From the NCBI RefSeq assembly GCF_006503695.1, contig NZ_SBIK01000017.1, positions 1-58,415 on the forward strand: DNA of 58,415 bases, in the 5' to 3' direction. How positions within the stretch are numbered: position 1 is the stretch's first letter; every line of letters begins with the position of its first letter. The DNA is from Tepidiphilus succinatimandens. GTDB taxonomy: Bacteria; Pseudomonadota; Gammaproteobacteria; Burkholderiales; Rhodocyclaceae. Shown piece after piece: positions 8,005 to 22,247 of the stretch. The notes under the pieces are model-generated. The model worked only from the letters and a program-made list of their open reading frames with translations. It made no database searches and was not told the origin of the DNA. The translations under genes were made by a program, and so were the position numbers.

Positions 8005-8778
8005 GGGCCACTGCGCCAAAAATTCGCGCCAGTGCGCACCGGGGAGTTTTTCGAGATGTTCGCGCAGGCGATCGAGAGCGGACTTCAGTTCCCTCTCGTC
8101 GAGCTTGCCGCGCAGCCACTGGAAGCGCAGGAAGACGAGATGGGTATTGACGGCATCGGTCTCGCAGTACGCCCGGATCGCCGCGGCTTCGCCCCGGCAC
8201 CAGGCGCCCCACACCTGCCCGCCGTCCATGCCGAGTTTGCCGGGAAAACCGAGCAGCCGGGCGATCTGGTCGAGCGGTGCGGCGGCGCGCGTCTGGTAGC
8301 CGGCGAGCACGTCCATCAAGTCGAGATGGCGCCAGTGGAAACGCCCGAGGTAGTTGTTGTAGCGGTATTCCGACTCCCGCTCTCCCACTTCCCAATAGGC
8401 GCTTGCCTGCACGCCGTGCAACAGGCTGCGGTAGTGCAGCACCGGCAAGTCGAAGCCGCCGCCGTTCCAGGTCACGAGCTGGGGGCGTTTCTTGTCGATG
8501 GCGGCGAAGAACTGACGCAGGATCTCGGCCTCGTCCAGTTCGGGCGCGGCCAGTGAAAACACTTTCACGTCGTGCCCATTGTCCCAGACGCCGGCCAGTG
8601 TCACGATGCGCTGCAGGTGATGCGGCAGAAAGTCGCTGCCGCTGCGGGCGCGCTGGCGCTGGGCGGCGTATTCCACCACTTCCTCGTCGGACAGCGCGTC
8701 GGGCAGCTCGTGGAGCAGCCGCAACGCTGCCACGTCGGGGATCGTCTCCAGGTCGAAAACGAGCGTCGGCGCACTCAT
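7978..8778 (-). CDS. Predicted 3'-5' exonuclease (PolB-exonuclease-like, DEDD)
   Basis: A 266-residue DnaQ-fold protein of the PolB-like predicted exonuclease family. Exo I is VFDLETIPD near the N-terminus, Exo II is WNGGGFDLPVL and Exo III includes YCETDAVNTHLVFLRF, giving the acidic metal ligands. It probably degrades DNA or RNA 3' ends; the substrate is not known for this family. The start chosen (MSAPTLVFDLE) lies two bases after cysM, so the two are translationally linked. Its last codons contain the tRNA-Val promoter. Confidence 0.85.
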   Translation of the reverse strand: MSAPTLVFDLETIPDVAALRLLHELPDALSDEEVVEYAAQRQRARSGSDFLPHHLQRIVTLAGVWDNGHDVKVFSLAAPELDEAEILRQFFAAIDKKRPQLVTWNGGGFDLPVLHYRSLLHGVQASAYWEVGERESEYRYNNYLGRFHWRHLDLMDVLAGYQTRAAAPLDQIARLLGFPGKLGMDGGQVWGAWCRGEAAAIRAYCETDAVNTHLVFLRFQWLRGKLDERELKSALDRLREHLEKLPGAHWREFLAQWPLTAADPKI

Positions 8779-8780
8779 CG

Positions 8781-9668
8781 TCAGGCGGGAAAGACGCCGG
8801 TGGAGAGATAGCGGTCGCCGCGATCGCACACGACGAAGACGATGACCGCATCGCGCACCCCGGAAGCCACGCGCAGGGCCGCTGCCAGCGCCCCGCCGGA
8901 AGAGATGCCGGCGAAGATCCCCTCCTCACGCGCCAGCCGCCGCGCCATTTCCTCGGCCTCGGCCTGGGTGATCGGTTCGATCCGGTCGACGAGCTCCGGG
9001 CGATAGATCTTCGGCAGATATTCCGCAGGCCACTTGCGGATGCCCGGGATTTGCGATCCTTCCTCCGGCTGGCAGCCGACGGTGACGACGGCAGGATTCT
9101 TTTCCTTGAGGTAGCGCGCCACGCCCATGAGGGTGCCGGTCGTGCCCATGCTGGAGACGAAGTGGGTGATGCGCCCCGCCGTCTGCTCCCACAGCTCGGG
9201 ACCGGTGGTTTCGTAGTGCGCCCGGGGGTTGTCGGGATTGGAGAACTGATCGAGGATGACGCCCTTGCCTTCGCGCTGCATCTGCTCGGCGACGTCGCGG
9301 GCGAGCTCCATGCCGCCGCCCTTGGGCGTGAGCACGAGTTCGGCGCCATAAGCCTTCATGATCTGGCGCCGTTCGACGCTCTGGTTTTCCGGCATCACCA
9401 GGATCAGGCGATAGCCCCGGATCGCCGCCACCATGGCGAGCGCGATGCCGGTGTTGCCGCTGGTGGCCTCGATGAGCGTGTCGCCCGGCTTGATCTGGCC
9501 GCGGGCCTCGGCACCGCGGATCATGGCCAGCGCCGGGCGATCCTTCACCGAACCGGCGGGATTGTTGCCCTCGAGCTTGGCGAGCAGCACGTTGTTCTCC
9601 CCCGCCCCCAGACGCTGCAGACGCACGAGCGGCGTCTTGCCCACCCAGGATTCTATCGTCTCGAACAT
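8781..9668 (-). CDS. cysM: Cysteine synthase B
   Basis: A 295-residue PLP enzyme of the O-acetylserine sulfhydrylase family, making cysteine from O-acetylserine and sulfide or thiosulfate. The PLP lysine is in PAGSVKDRPALAMI, phosphate binding in EATSGNTGIALA, and a second glycine loop in SSMGTTGTLMGVARYLKEK. Length and the ARRLAREEGIFAGISSGGA segment favour CysM over CysK. lapB ends 13 bases upstream; the exonuclease starts two bases downstream. Confidence 0.93.
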   Translation of the reverse strand: MFETIESWVGKTPLVRLQRLGAGENNVLLAKLEGNNPAGSVKDRPALAMIRGAEARGQIKPGDTLIEATSGNTGIALAMVAAIRGYRLILVMPENQSVERRQIMKAYGAELVLTPKGGGMELARDVAEQMQREGKGVILDQFSNPDNPRAHYETTGPELWEQTAGRITHFVSSMGTTGTLMGVARYLKEKNPAVVTVGCQPEEGSQIPGIRKWPAEYLPKIYRPELVDRIEPITQAEAEEMARRLAREEGIFAGISSGGALAAALRVASGVRDAVIVFVVCDRGDRYLSTGVFPA

Positions 9669-9681
9669 TGCTCTTTTCCTC

Positions 9682-10866
9682 TCAATGACCGGCGATCGCG
9701 TCGATCTCGATGACGCGCGCCGGGCCGAACGTCTCCCATTGACCGCAGGCAGGACAGCGCCACAGGTGGCGTCGCGCCTTGAAGCCGCATTGCGTGCAGC
9801 GATAGCGCGCCAGCCGCTGCACGTAGCCGTGCACCACCTCCCGCACGCGCTCGACGTCGGCGAGCCAGGCCGGATCGACGTGGCGCGCCACCAGCAGCAG
9901 GTATTCGTCGAGCACGATGAGGCTGGGCTGCTGACGCAGCAGCCCTTGCAACAGGCGCATGGCCGTGGCCGGCTCGCCGTGGCGCGCCTCGAACTCGACA
10001 TAGCGCTCGACCAGGTCGAGCTGCGGGTAGCGGTGCAGCCACTGCCGCATGCGCTTCAAGAGCTTCGCCTGCCAGCCGCAGCGTTCGGCCACCGCCATGA
10101 GCCGGTCGATCGCCAGCGGCAGATGCTCCACGGCGATACGCTCGAGCGTGAGCCACTCTTCGAACGCCGCCTCGAACCGTCCCTGCAGGAAATGCCGCTC
10201 TCCTTCGAGCAGAATCGGACGCACGGCGTGCCGCTCGATCGCGCGCGCCTGCTCGAGGTGGTGCCCGGCCTCGTCCCAGCGTTCGGCAGTCAGCGCGAGC
10301 GCCGCGAGCTCGCAGTGGTAATGGATGAGCCGGACGCGCCAGACGGGGCTATCGTCCCGCGCCAGGCGCGTAGCCACGTCGATGCACTTGCGCCAGTCCT
10401 TCTCGACCTGATAGATCTCCAGCAGCTGGGCGAGCGCCCAATGTTTGCGCTCGGTCTGCTGCAAGGCGGCGTAGAGCGCTTCGGCACGGTCGAAGAATCC
10501 GGCCTTGTGATAATCGAGCGCCAGTTCGGCAAGGATCTCGCTGCGACGCTCCTCGCTCAAATCCTCGCGCGCGAGCAGTTCCTGGTGGATACGGATCGCG
10601 CGATCGAATTCACCGCGCCGGCGAAAGAGCACCGCCAGCGCCAGCTGCAGTTCCAGCGTGGCGGGGTTCTCACGCGCGGCAGAAAGAAACGCCTCGATCG
10701 CCTGATCGAGTTCGTCGTGCAGCAGGTGATTGAGCCCCGTGAGGTAGATACGCGGCAGGCGGCTCGAAGCGCGCACCACCTGGCGCATGTCGATGCGCGC
10801 GGCCACCCAGCCCACGCCGAAGAAGACGGGCAGCAGCAGCAGCCACCAGAGTTGGAGTTCGTTCAT
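9682..10866 (-). CDS. lapB: LPS assembly protein LapB (YciM), TPR protein
   Basis: A 394-residue inner-membrane-anchored protein. One N-terminal membrane segment (about residues 5-22, WWLLLLPVFFGVGWVAA) is followed by TPR repeats (about 60-350) and a C-terminal rubredoxin-like metal site with two Cys pairs (CTQCGF and CPACGQW). In E. coli LapB brings LpxC to FtsH and thereby limits LPS synthesis. The start overlaps lapA by four bases (ATGA), as in the conserved lapAB pair. Confidence 0.93.
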   Translation of the reverse strand: MNELQLWWLLLLPVFFGVGWVAARIDMRQVVRASSRLPRIYLTGLNHLLHDELDQAIEAFLSAARENPATLELQLALAVLFRRRGEFDRAIRIHQELLAREDLSEERRSEILAELALDYHKAGFFDRAEALYAALQQTERKHWALAQLLEIYQVEKDWRKCIDVATRLARDDSPVWRVRLIHYHCELAALALTAERWDEAGHHLEQARAIERHAVRPILLEGERHFLQGRFEAAFEEWLTLERIAVEHLPLAIDRLMAVAERCGWQAKLLKRMRQWLHRYPQLDLVERYVEFEARHGEPATAMRLLQGLLRQQPSLIVLDEYLLLVARHVDPAWLADVERVREVVHGYVQRLARYRCTQCGFKARRHLWRCPACGQWETFGPARVIEIDAIAGH

Positions 10867-11147
10867 GCGGTAGGCAGCGTGCGACCAGGGTTCTCGTTCG
10901 TGCGCTCCGCCGTCTCCAGACGGCGACGAAGGCGGGACAGCGTCCATTTCTGGCGCACGAGGGTACCCAACGTGAAGCTCAGGCCGAGCAGGATTCCCAC
11001 CAGGGCCGTGACGAGCAGCACCACGGCGAGCGGCGCCTGCCATTGCCGGCCGAACCATTCCACGGTCACCGGCGCATGATTTTGCGCCGCGAAGGCGACG
11101 AGCACGCCGAAGACGACGAACCGGAGCACCCAAACGAACATTCGCAT
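10863..11147 (-). CDS. lapA: LPS assembly protein LapA-like (DUF1049)
   Basis: A 94-residue inner-membrane protein with two hydrophobic segments (VWVLRFVVFGVLVAFAA and APLAVVLLVTALVGILLGL) joined by the DUF1049 linker (QNHAPVTVEWFG), and a charged cytoplasmic tail. It sits directly before lapB with an ATGA overlap. The ATG at 11147 follows AGGGGAAACGAG; a second ATG two codons in is also possible. It lies downstream of the ihfB terminator, so lapAB may have its own promoter. Confidence 0.87.
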   Translation of the reverse strand: MRMFVWVLRFVVFGVLVAFAAQNHAPVTVEWFGRQWQAPLAVVLLVTALVGILLGLSFTLGTLVRQKWTLSRLRRRLETAERTNENPGRTLPTA

Positions 11148-11208
11148 CTCGTTTCCCCTGGTTGGCGGAACCCCTGTCCGCACCGTGCGATTATCCCAAG
11201 CCGGACGA

Positions 11209-11236
11209 AAAAAAAGAAGCGGCCCTCGCGGGCCGC
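11209..11236 (-). terminator. Intrinsic terminator after ihfB
   Basis: On the minus strand GCGGCCC, loop GCGA, GGGCCGC is followed by TTCTTTTTTTT. The 7-bp GC stem and U-tract are typical. It separates the gyrA-to-ihfB run from lapA. Confidence 0.85.
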
Positions 11237-11310
11237 CTCTCTCGGGACGAGCGCCAGGCGGTCAAAGGCGCCTCGAAAGACCGTTGCGCAGCAGGTTAGT
11301 CGAGGTGCCG

Positions 11311-11619
11311 TCAACACACGGCCGCCGGCTCCGGGGCCTTGTGCCGGTCCACGCGTTCGCGCAGTTCCTTGCCCGCCTTGAAATGCGGCACGTATTTCGC
11401 CGGCACCGGCACGGGCAGACCCGTTTTCGGGTTGCGCCCCATGCGCGGCGGGCGATACGTGAGCGTGAAACTGCCGAAGCCGCGGATTTCGATGCGGCCA
11501 TTGGCGACGAGCGTCTCGCCCATCGCCTGCAGGATCAGTTTCACGGCAAGCTCCACATCTTTGGACGGTAGCTGCGGGAAACGCGCGGCCAGCCGTTCAA
11601 TCAATTCGGAACGGGTCAT
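11311..11619 (-). CDS. ihfB: Integration host factor subunit beta
   Basis: A 102-residue HU/IHF protein with [17 protein letters not shown] at the N-terminus, [20 protein letters not shown] in the DNA-binding arms and the C-terminal [14 protein letters not shown]. It pairs with IhfA (588-899). It lies 13 bases after rpsA in the widely conserved rpsA-ihfB order and before a strong terminator. Confidence 0.96.
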   Translation of the reverse strand: MTRSELIERLAARFPQLPSKDVELAVKLILQAMGETLVANGRIEIRGFGSFTLTYRPPRMGRNPKTGLPVPVPAKYVPHFKAGKELRERVDRHKAPEPAAVC

Positions 11620-11632
11620 GGCCGCTGGTCGA

Positions 11633-13354
<1,722 letters not shown>

Positions 13355-13426
13355 CGTTTCGGTTTCCAAAGACGTTTCTCCATCAGGAAAAACGCAAGAC
13401 AAAAAGAGTGAATGAAAATTCCCGGA

Positions 13427-15373
13427 TCACGCAAGCCCGCGCGTCCGGACCCAATCGAAAATGGCCTCCACGGCCTCTTCCACGCCGATGTGGGACGTGT
13501 CGAGCCGCAAGGCGTCGGGGCATTGCTGCAGAGGGGCGATGGCGCGTTCCCGGTCCCGCCGGTCGCGCGCCTCGAGCTCTTCACGCAATCTTTCAATGCT
13601 AGCAGACATTCCTTTGTCGATCAACTGCTTGAAGCGCCGCTCGGCGCGCACTTCGACGGAGGCGGTGAGAAAGACCTTGAGCTCGGCATCGGGGAAGACG
13701 ACCGAGCCCATGTCGCGCCCCTCGGCCACGAGCCCCGGACGGCGGCGGAAAGCCCGCTGGCGCGCAAGGAGCGCCTCGCGCACGGTGCCGTGTACGGCGA
13801 TGCGTGAGGCCGCGGCGGAGACTTCTTCCGTCCGGATGGCCTCGGTCACGTCCTCGCCGGCAAGAAGGATGCGATCGCCGGAGAAACGCACGTCCAGGTC
13901 GCGCGCAAGCCGCGCGAGCATCGCGGCATCCTCGGTCGCCAGGCCGCGGCGCAGCGCCGCGAGCGCGACCAGCCGGTAGAGCGCACCGCTGTCGAGATAG
14001 TGCCAGCCAAGCCGCTCGGCCAGGCGCGCCGCCACCGTGCCCTTGCCGCTTGCCGTCGGCCCGTCGATCGCCACCACCGGCACCGGCCGTACCACCGAGC
14101 GGTACACCTGCCAATACTCGGGAAACGTCTTGTTGACGCATTCGGGCTCGAGGATGCGCACGTAGATGTCGCCGAAAGCCGCCAGCGAAAAGCACATCGC
14201 CATGCGATGGTCGTCGTAGGTGGCGATCGCCGCCGGCTGCAGCCGCTCGGGCGGGGTGATGACGAGAAAATCCGGCCCCTCCTCGACCGTGGCGCCGAGC
14301 TTGCGCAGCTCGGTGGCCATGGCGGCGATGCGGTCGGTCTCTTTCACCCGCCAGCTGCCGATGTGGCGCAGGCGAGACGGCCCCTCGCAGAAGAGCGCCA
14401 CGACCGCCAGCGTCATCGCCGCATCCGGAATGTGGTTGAGATCGAGGTCGAAGGCGCGCAGTCGACCGTTTTCAGGGGCAGACGCCTCGATCCAGTTCTC
14501 TCCCATCGCGACCCGGGCGCCGAGCGCCTCCAGGGCCTCGGCGAAACGCACGTCGCCTTGCAGGCTCGTCCGCCCCACGCCCTCGACGCGCACCGGTCCA
14601 CCGCCCAGAACCCCGGCGGCGAGGAAATAGGAAGCCGAAGAGGCATCCCCCTCGACGTAGACTTCCCCTGGCGAGCGGTAGCGCGCCTGGCCATCGTAGT
14701 GGAAGCGCCCGTCGCGCTCGACGAGTTCCACGCCGAATCGCGCCATCAGCGCGAGGGTGAGGGCCACGTAGGGACGGGAGATGAGCTCCCCTACGACTTC
14801 GACGGTGATCGGCCGGCCGAGCAAGGGCAGCGCCATGAGGAGCGCCGAGAGAAACTGGCTGGAGACGTCGCCCCGGATGCGGACGGTCTCGACGGAGACG
14901 GGCGCGGGCGGATGGATCGCGAGCGGCGGATAGCCCTCGTTCTCCAGATAGTCGATGCGCGCCCCAAGCTGACGCAAAGCCTCGACCAGATCGCCGATGG
15001 GCCGCTCGTGCATGCGCGGCACCCCGCGCAGGCGGTATTCCCCGTCCATCAAGGCGAGCACGGCGGTGAGCGGCCGGAAGGCCGTACCCGCATTGCCTAG
15101 GAAGAGCTCGGCCTCACGCACCGGGAAGGGAGCGCCAGCCGTGCCATGGACCACGTAGTCGTGCGCGCCGGTGCGCTCCCAGCGCACGCCCAACGCCTCG
15201 AGCGCCTCGAGCATGCGCGCGACGTCGTCGGAGTGCAGCAGGTCATGGATGTGGGTGTCACCCTCGGCGAGCGCCGCGAGCAGCAGCACGCGATTGGAGA
15301 TGCTCTTGCTGCCCGGCAGCCGCGCGCTGCCCTGGGCGCACCGCGCAGGTGGCAAATCGAGGAAGGCGCTCAT
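13427..15373 (-). CDS. aroA-cmk: Fused EPSP synthase (AroA) - cytidylate kinase (Cmk)
   Basis: One 648-residue ORF joins two enzymes. Residues 1-420 are 3-phosphoshikimate 1-carboxyvinyltransferase ([58 protein letters not shown]), step six of the shikimate pathway. Residues 421-648 are CMP kinase, with P-loop [17 protein letters not shown] and [18 protein letters not shown]. The junction is in frame without a stop. In many bacteria aroA and cmk are separate neighbours before rpsA; here they are fused. The start overlaps the tyrA stop by four bases (ATGA). Confidence 0.95.
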   Translation of the reverse strand: MSAFLDLPPARCAQGSARLPGSKSISNRVLLLAALAEGDTHIHDLLHSDDVARMLEALEALGVRWERTGAHDYVVHGTAGAPFPVREAELFLGNAGTAFRPLTAVLALMDGEYRLRGVPRMHERPIGDLVEALRQLGARIDYLENEGYPPLAIHPPAPVSVETVRIRGDVSSQFLSALLMALPLLGRPITVEVVGELISRPYVALTLALMARFGVELVERDGRFHYDGQARYRSPGEVYVEGDASSASYFLAAGVLGGGPVRVEGVGRTSLQGDVRFAEALEALGARVAMGENWIEASAPENGRLRAFDLDLNHIPDAAMTLAVVALFCEGPSRLRHIGSWRVKETDRIAAMATELRKLGATVEEGPDFLVITPPERLQPAAIATYDDHRMAMCFSLAAFGDIYVRILEPECVNKTFPEYWQVYRSVVRPVPVVAIDGPTASGKGTVAARLAERLGWHYLDSGALYRLVALAALRRGLATEDAAMLARLARDLDVRFSGDRILLAGEDVTEAIRTEEVSAAASRIAVHGTVREALLARQRAFRRRPGLVAEGRDMGSVVFPDAELKVFLTASVEVRAERRFKQLIDKGMSASIERLREELEARDRRDRERAIAPLQQCPDALRLDTSHIGVEEAVEAIFDWVRTRGLA

Positions 15374-16278
15374 TCGTCGGAACCTCCGCCGTTGGCGTCG
15401 TTGACGTAGCGCTCGCCCCAGGCCATGCGCGCCGCGCGCGCCTTGGCGAAGACCTCCTCCAGTCCCGGGCCGTTGGCCGACAGCAGCAGGGCGCGGATGA
15501 AGGCGAGCTCCGAGAGATACTGATCGAGCTCGGCGAGGATCGCCTGGCGATTGACGAGGCAGATGTCGCGCCACATTTCGGGATGGCTCGCGGCGATGCG
15601 GGTGAAGTCGCGAAAGCCGCCCGCGGCGTACTCGAAGAGCTGCTCGGCGTTGGCACGCTCGGCGAGGTCGTGCACCAGGGCGTAGGCGAGCACGTGCGGC
15701 AGATGGCTCACCGCGGCGAAGACGCGGTCGTGCTCCTGCGGCGACATCTCGCGGATGATCGCGCCGCAGGCTTGCCAGAGCTGCGCCACGCGCAGCACGC
15801 TACCGGGCTCGTTCTCGGGCAGCGGTGTGAGCACCACCTTGCGGCCGCGAAAGAGCGTCGCATCGGCCGCCTCGCAGCCGCTCTTCTCCGCCCCGGCGAT
15901 GGGATGCCCCGGCACGGCGTGCGCCAGATGTCCTCCCAGGTGCAGGTAAAACGCCTCGATCACGTTGCGCTTGGTGCTGCCTGCATCGGTGACCAGGGTG
16001 CCCGGCGCCAGATGCGGCGCCATGGCCTTGACCACCGCCTCCGTCTGCCCCACCGGCATGGCGAGCAGCACGACTTCCGCCCCGGCGAGCGCCTGGGCCC
16101 AGTCCGCGGCGGCCCGATCGATCACCCCCAAGGCGAGCGCCCGCTCGAGGGACGCCTGCGAACGCCCCACGCCCACCACCTCGCGCACCAGGCCGGCCGC
16201 CTTGAGGGCGAGCGCGAACGAGCCGCCGATGAGCCCGACACCGCACACGACCAGGCGTCCCACCGGTTTCGTCTTCAT
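15370..16278 (-). CDS. tyrA: Prephenate dehydrogenase
   Basis: A 302-residue NAD(P)-dependent dehydrogenase that converts prephenate to 4-hydroxyphenylpyruvate for tyrosine. The Rossmann motif is [16 protein letters not shown], and the substrate region has [14 protein letters not shown] and [17 protein letters not shown]. There is no fused chorismate mutase or ACT domain. Upstream hisC is 9 bases away; downstream aroA-cmk overlaps by four bases, indicating coupled translation in an aromatic amino acid operon. Confidence 0.94.
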   Translation of the reverse strand: MKTKPVGRLVVCGVGLIGGSFALALKAAGLVREVVGVGRSQASLERALALGVIDRAAADWAQALAGAEVVLLAMPVGQTEAVVKAMAPHLAPGTLVTDAGSTKRNVIEAFYLHLGGHLAHAVPGHPIAGAEKSGCEAADATLFRGRKVVLTPLPENEPGSVLRVAQLWQACGAIIREMSPQEHDRVFAAVSHLPHVLAYALVHDLAERANAEQLFEYAAGGFRDFTRIAASHPEMWRDICLVNRQAILAELDQYLSELAFIRALLLSANGPGLEEVFAKARAARMAWGERYVNDANGGGSDE

Positions 16279-16287
16279 GGGACCCCC

Positions 16288-17388
16288 TCAGGTGGGAAGA
16301 ATGTCGGCGAGCGCTTCGAGAAAGCGGGCGTTCTCTTCGGGCAGACCCACGGTGACGCGCAGCCACTCGGGCAGACCGTAGCCGGCGATCGGCCGCACGA
16401 TCACGCCGCGATCGAGCAGCGCCTCGTTGACCGCCGCCGCATCGCCCACGTGCACCATCACGAAGTTGCCGCGCGAAGGCACCCAGCGCAAGCCCAGCCG
16501 CGCGAATCCTTCATAGAGTTGCTGCAGACCCCGGCGGTTGAGCTCGGCGCTGCGCGCGACGAACGCCTCGTCTTCGAGCGCCGCTGCCGCTGCCGTAAGC
16601 GCGAAGGAATTGACATTGAAGGGCTGCCGGATGCGGTTCATCACATCGACGAGCTCGGGACGCGCCACGCCGTAGCCCACACGCAGCGAGGCAAGCCCAT
16701 AGATCTTGGAAAACGTCCGGCACACGAGCAGGTTGGAGAAGCGATCGACCCAGGAGAGCGCGTCGTAGCGCTCGGCAGGATCGAGGTATTCTCCGTAGGC
16801 CTCGTCGAGCACCACCAGCACGTCCTCGGGTACCCGTTCGAGGAACGCTGCCAGCGCCTCGCCGGACACGAAAGTGCCGGTAGGATTGTTCGGATTGGCA
16901 AGAAAGACGACGCGCGTACGCGGGGTGATCGCTGCGAGCATCGCCTCGAGGTCATGCCCGTAGTCCCTGGCGGGCACTTGGACCGGCCTTGCCCCCAGCG
17001 CCTGCGTCACCAGCGGATAGACCGCAAAAGCGTATCGAGAATACACGGCCTCGGTACCTGGCTGCAGCACGATGCGCGCGGCCAGTTCCAGCACGTCGTT
17101 CGAGCCGTTGCCAAGCACCAGGCGCTCGGGCGCGACGCCGAATTTACGGGAAATCGCCTCCTTGAGCACGAAGCCATTGCCGTCGGGATAACGGGCCCCT
17201 TCGGCCGCAGTCGATTCCAGCGTGGCCCGCGCCTTGGGACTCATGCCGAGCGGATTCTCGTTCGAGGCGAGCTTGACGATGTCGGCCGGGTTCAGGCCGC
17301 GTTCGCGCGCGAGCTCCTCGATGGGCTTGCCGGGCTGATAGGGGGCGAGCGAGCGAATCGCCGCCGGAACGTGATCGATGACGCGCAT
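16288..17388 (-). CDS. hisC: Histidinol-phosphate / aromatic aminotransferase
   Basis: A 366-residue class I/II PLP aminotransferase. The PLP lysine lies in CRTFSKIYGLASLRVGYG, and NPNNPTGTFVSG and LDEAYGEYLD are visible. By sequence it is HisC-type. By position between pheA and tyrA it probably also, or mainly, transaminates phenylpyruvate and hydroxyphenylpyruvate; that is inference. Gaps are 30 bases to pheA and 9 bases to tyrA. Confidence 0.92.
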   Translation of the reverse strand: MRVIDHVPAAIRSLAPYQPGKPIEELARERGLNPADIVKLASNENPLGMSPKARATLESTAAEGARYPDGNGFVLKEAISRKFGVAPERLVLGNGSNDVLELAARIVLQPGTEAVYSRYAFAVYPLVTQALGARPVQVPARDYGHDLEAMLAAITPRTRVVFLANPNNPTGTFVSGEALAAFLERVPEDVLVVLDEAYGEYLDPAERYDALSWVDRFSNLLVCRTFSKIYGLASLRVGYGVARPELVDVMNRIRQPFNVNSFALTAAAAALEDEAFVARSAELNRRGLQQLYEGFARLGLRWVPSRGNFVMVHVGDAAAVNEALLDRGVIVRPIAGYGLPEWLRVTVGLPEENARFLEALADILPT

Positions 17389-17418
17389 AGCTTCTCCTCG
17401 TCGCGCTGTTGCCCAAAG

Positions 17419-18489
17419 TCACCACGCCGCGGCCGGATAGGAACCGAGCAGCTTGAGGAAGGTGGCGCGTTCCTCGAGCGCCGCAAGCGCCTGGCGCACC
17501 GGTTCGTCGAGCCGATGTCCCTCGACGTCGATGTAGAAGACATACTCCCACAGCCCGCTCTTGGCCGGACGCGATTGCAGCTTGGTCATACTAACGCCAT
17601 AGTGCGCCAAGGGTTCGAGCAGACGGTGCATGGCGCCGGGCTTGTTCGGCGCGGAGCACACGAGCGAAGTCTTGTCCCGCCCCGAAGGGCCGGCGGCGTC
17701 GTGTTTGGCGATGACGAGGAAACGCGTGGTGTTGTTCGGATCGTCCTCGATGTTGGCCGCAAGCACCGTGAGCCCATAGCGCTCGGCCGCCGCCTCGCCG
17801 GCGATGGCCGCCGCGTCCGGATCCTGCGCGGCAAGGCGCGCCGCCTCGGCGTTGCTCGCCACCGGCACGTAGGGCACGTCGGGCAGATGGCGCGAGAGCC
17901 ACTCGTGGCACTGCGCGAGCGACTGGGCGTGGGAATAGACGCGCTTGACCGCCGCAAGGCTCGGGGCGAGCGACATGAGGTGCTGGTGGATGCGCAGCAT
18001 CACCTCGCCGCAGATCTGCAGCGGATGCAGCAGGAGCAAATCGTGTGTGACCCCTACCATGCCCTCGACCGAATTCTCGATGGGCACCACGCCGTAGTCG
18101 ATGTTGCCCGCCTCGACCTCACGAAAGACCTCGTCAATGGAAGCAAGCGACACGAACTGCGGCGCGCTGCCGAAATGCTTGCGCGCGGCCGCCTCGGAGA
18201 AGGTCCCGGCCGGGCCGAGATAGGCTACCTTGAGCGGCTGCTCGAGCGCGAGGCAGGCCGACATGATCTCGCGAAAGATGGTGCGCACGGCGCTCTCGGG
18301 CAGCGGCCCGGGGTTGAGCGCGGCGATGCGGCGCAACACCTGCGCCTCGCGCTCGGGGCGATAGATCGCCCCCTGCTTGAGCTCGCCCACGCGCCGCGCA
18401 CAGCGCCCGCGCTCGGAGAGCAGCTTGAGGATCTCCTCGTCGATGGCATCGATACGGCGGCGCAGCGCCAAGAGTTCCGACTCGTCCAT
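17419..18489 (-). CDS. pheA: Bifunctional chorismate mutase / prephenate dehydratase
   Basis: A 356-residue P-protein. Residues 1-85 are an AroQ-type chorismate mutase (LLALRRRIDAIDEEILKLLS), about 90-270 the prephenate dehydratase (YLGPAGTFSEAAARKHFG, and NTTRFLVIAK at its end), and the last 85 residues an ACT domain (SLVCSAPNKPGAMHRLLEPL, SRPAKSGLWEYVFYID) that would bind phenylalanine for feedback inhibition. It makes phenylpyruvate from chorismate. It lies 15 bases after serC and 30 before hisC. Confidence 0.95.
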   Translation of the reverse strand: MDESELLALRRRIDAIDEEILKLLSERGRCARRVGELKQGAIYRPEREAQVLRRIAALNPGPLPESAVRTIFREIMSACLALEQPLKVAYLGPAGTFSEAAARKHFGSAPQFVSLASIDEVFREVEAGNIDYGVVPIENSVEGMVGVTHDLLLLHPLQICGEVMLRIHQHLMSLAPSLAAVKRVYSHAQSLAQCHEWLSRHLPDVPYVPVASNAEAARLAAQDPDAAAIAGEAAAERYGLTVLAANIEDDPNNTTRFLVIAKHDAAGPSGRDKTSLVCSAPNKPGAMHRLLEPLAHYGVSMTKLQSRPAKSGLWEYVFYIDVEGHRLDEPVRQALAALEERATFLKLLGSYPAAAW

Positions 18490-18504
18490 TCCCTCCCCCC
18501 TTGC

Positions 18505-19588
18505 TCAGGCATGCCGCACGGCAAAATCGCGCAGGAAGGCGGCGAGCGCCTCCACCCCCTCGAGCGGCATGGCGTTGTAGATGGAAGCCCGCATGCCGCC
18601 CACCATCTTGTGCCCCTTGAGGTATTTGAGCCCGGCGGCCTCGGCTTGCTGCAGGAACGTTTCGTTCAAAGACTCGTCGGCGAGACGAAAGGGCACGTTC
18701 ATCCAGCTGCGCCAGCGCGGCTCGACGGCGTTGCGGTAAAAGGGCGTGGCATCGATGCACTCGTAGAGCAGACGCGCCTTGGCTTCGTTGCACTGCGCCA
18801 TCGCCGCGAGCCCGCCGAGCGATTCGAGCCACTGAAAAACCAGCCCGGCGACGTAGATGGCAAACGTGGGCGGCGTATTGAGCATCGAGCCGTTCTCGGC
18901 CATGCGGTCGTAGCGCAGCACCGGCGGGGTGCCCTCCCAGGGCGAGGCCATGAGATCGCGGCGCACGATCACGAGCGTCAGTCCCGCCGGGCCGATGTTT
19001 TTCTGCGCCCCGGCATAGATGAGGCCGAAGCGGCGCACGTCGATCGGGCGCGACAGCAGGTGCGAGGACATGTCGGCAACGAGGGGCACGCCAGAGGCTT
19101 GCAGCGCCTCGAGCTCCAGCCACTCCACGCCGTGGATCGTCTCGTTGGTGCACACATGCACGTAGCGCGCATTGGGATCGAGCGAAAGCTCCTCGGGGCG
19201 CGGCGCGCGGGTAAAGCCGCTTTCCTCGGTGGAGCCGGCCAGACGGACCCTGCCGCCGAGCACGGGCGCGATGCGCTGCGCCTCCGCAAACGCCTTCTGC
19301 GACCAGGCGCCGGTGACGACGTAATCGGCCGAGCCGCCGCCGAGCAGGTTCATGGGGATGGCGGAGAACTGCAGCGTCGCCCCTCCCTGCAGGAAGAGCA
19401 CGGCGTAGTCCTCGGGAATGGAGAGCAGCTTGCGGAGATCGGCCTCCGCCCGCGCGATCACTTCTGAAAAGTGCTTGCCGCGATGGCTCACCTCGATGAT
19501 GCTCGAGCCGATCCCGTGCCAGTCGAGCAGCTCCTCCTGCACCGTGCGCAGGACCGGCTCCGGCAGCATCGCCGGCCCGGCACTGAAG

Positions 19589-19602
<14 letters not shown>
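18505..19602 (-). CDS. serC: Phosphoserine aminotransferase
   Basis: A 365-residue class V PLP aminotransferase making phosphoserine from 3-phosphohydroxypyruvate; the family also serves pyridoxal phosphate synthesis. The N-terminus is [15 protein letters not shown] and the PLP lysine is in [20 protein letters not shown]. Its start overlaps the gyrA 3' end by 14 bases, and pheA follows after 15 bases. The gyrA-serC-pheA order is common in betaproteobacteria. Confidence 0.95.
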
Positions 19603-22171
<2,569 letters not shown>

Positions 22172-22247
22172 TGAGCAAAAACCGCCGTACAAATCCGTAG
22201 AATTCGCTATTTTATCACGCCGTTCAACCCCCTTCCGGAGCCCGCCG

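Noticed and set aside
15349..19467. A 1372-codon open frame on the plus strand
   Set aside because: It lies antisense to aroA-cmk, tyrA, hisC, pheA and serC; long antisense frames are expected in GC-rich DNA, and no domain is recognisable.
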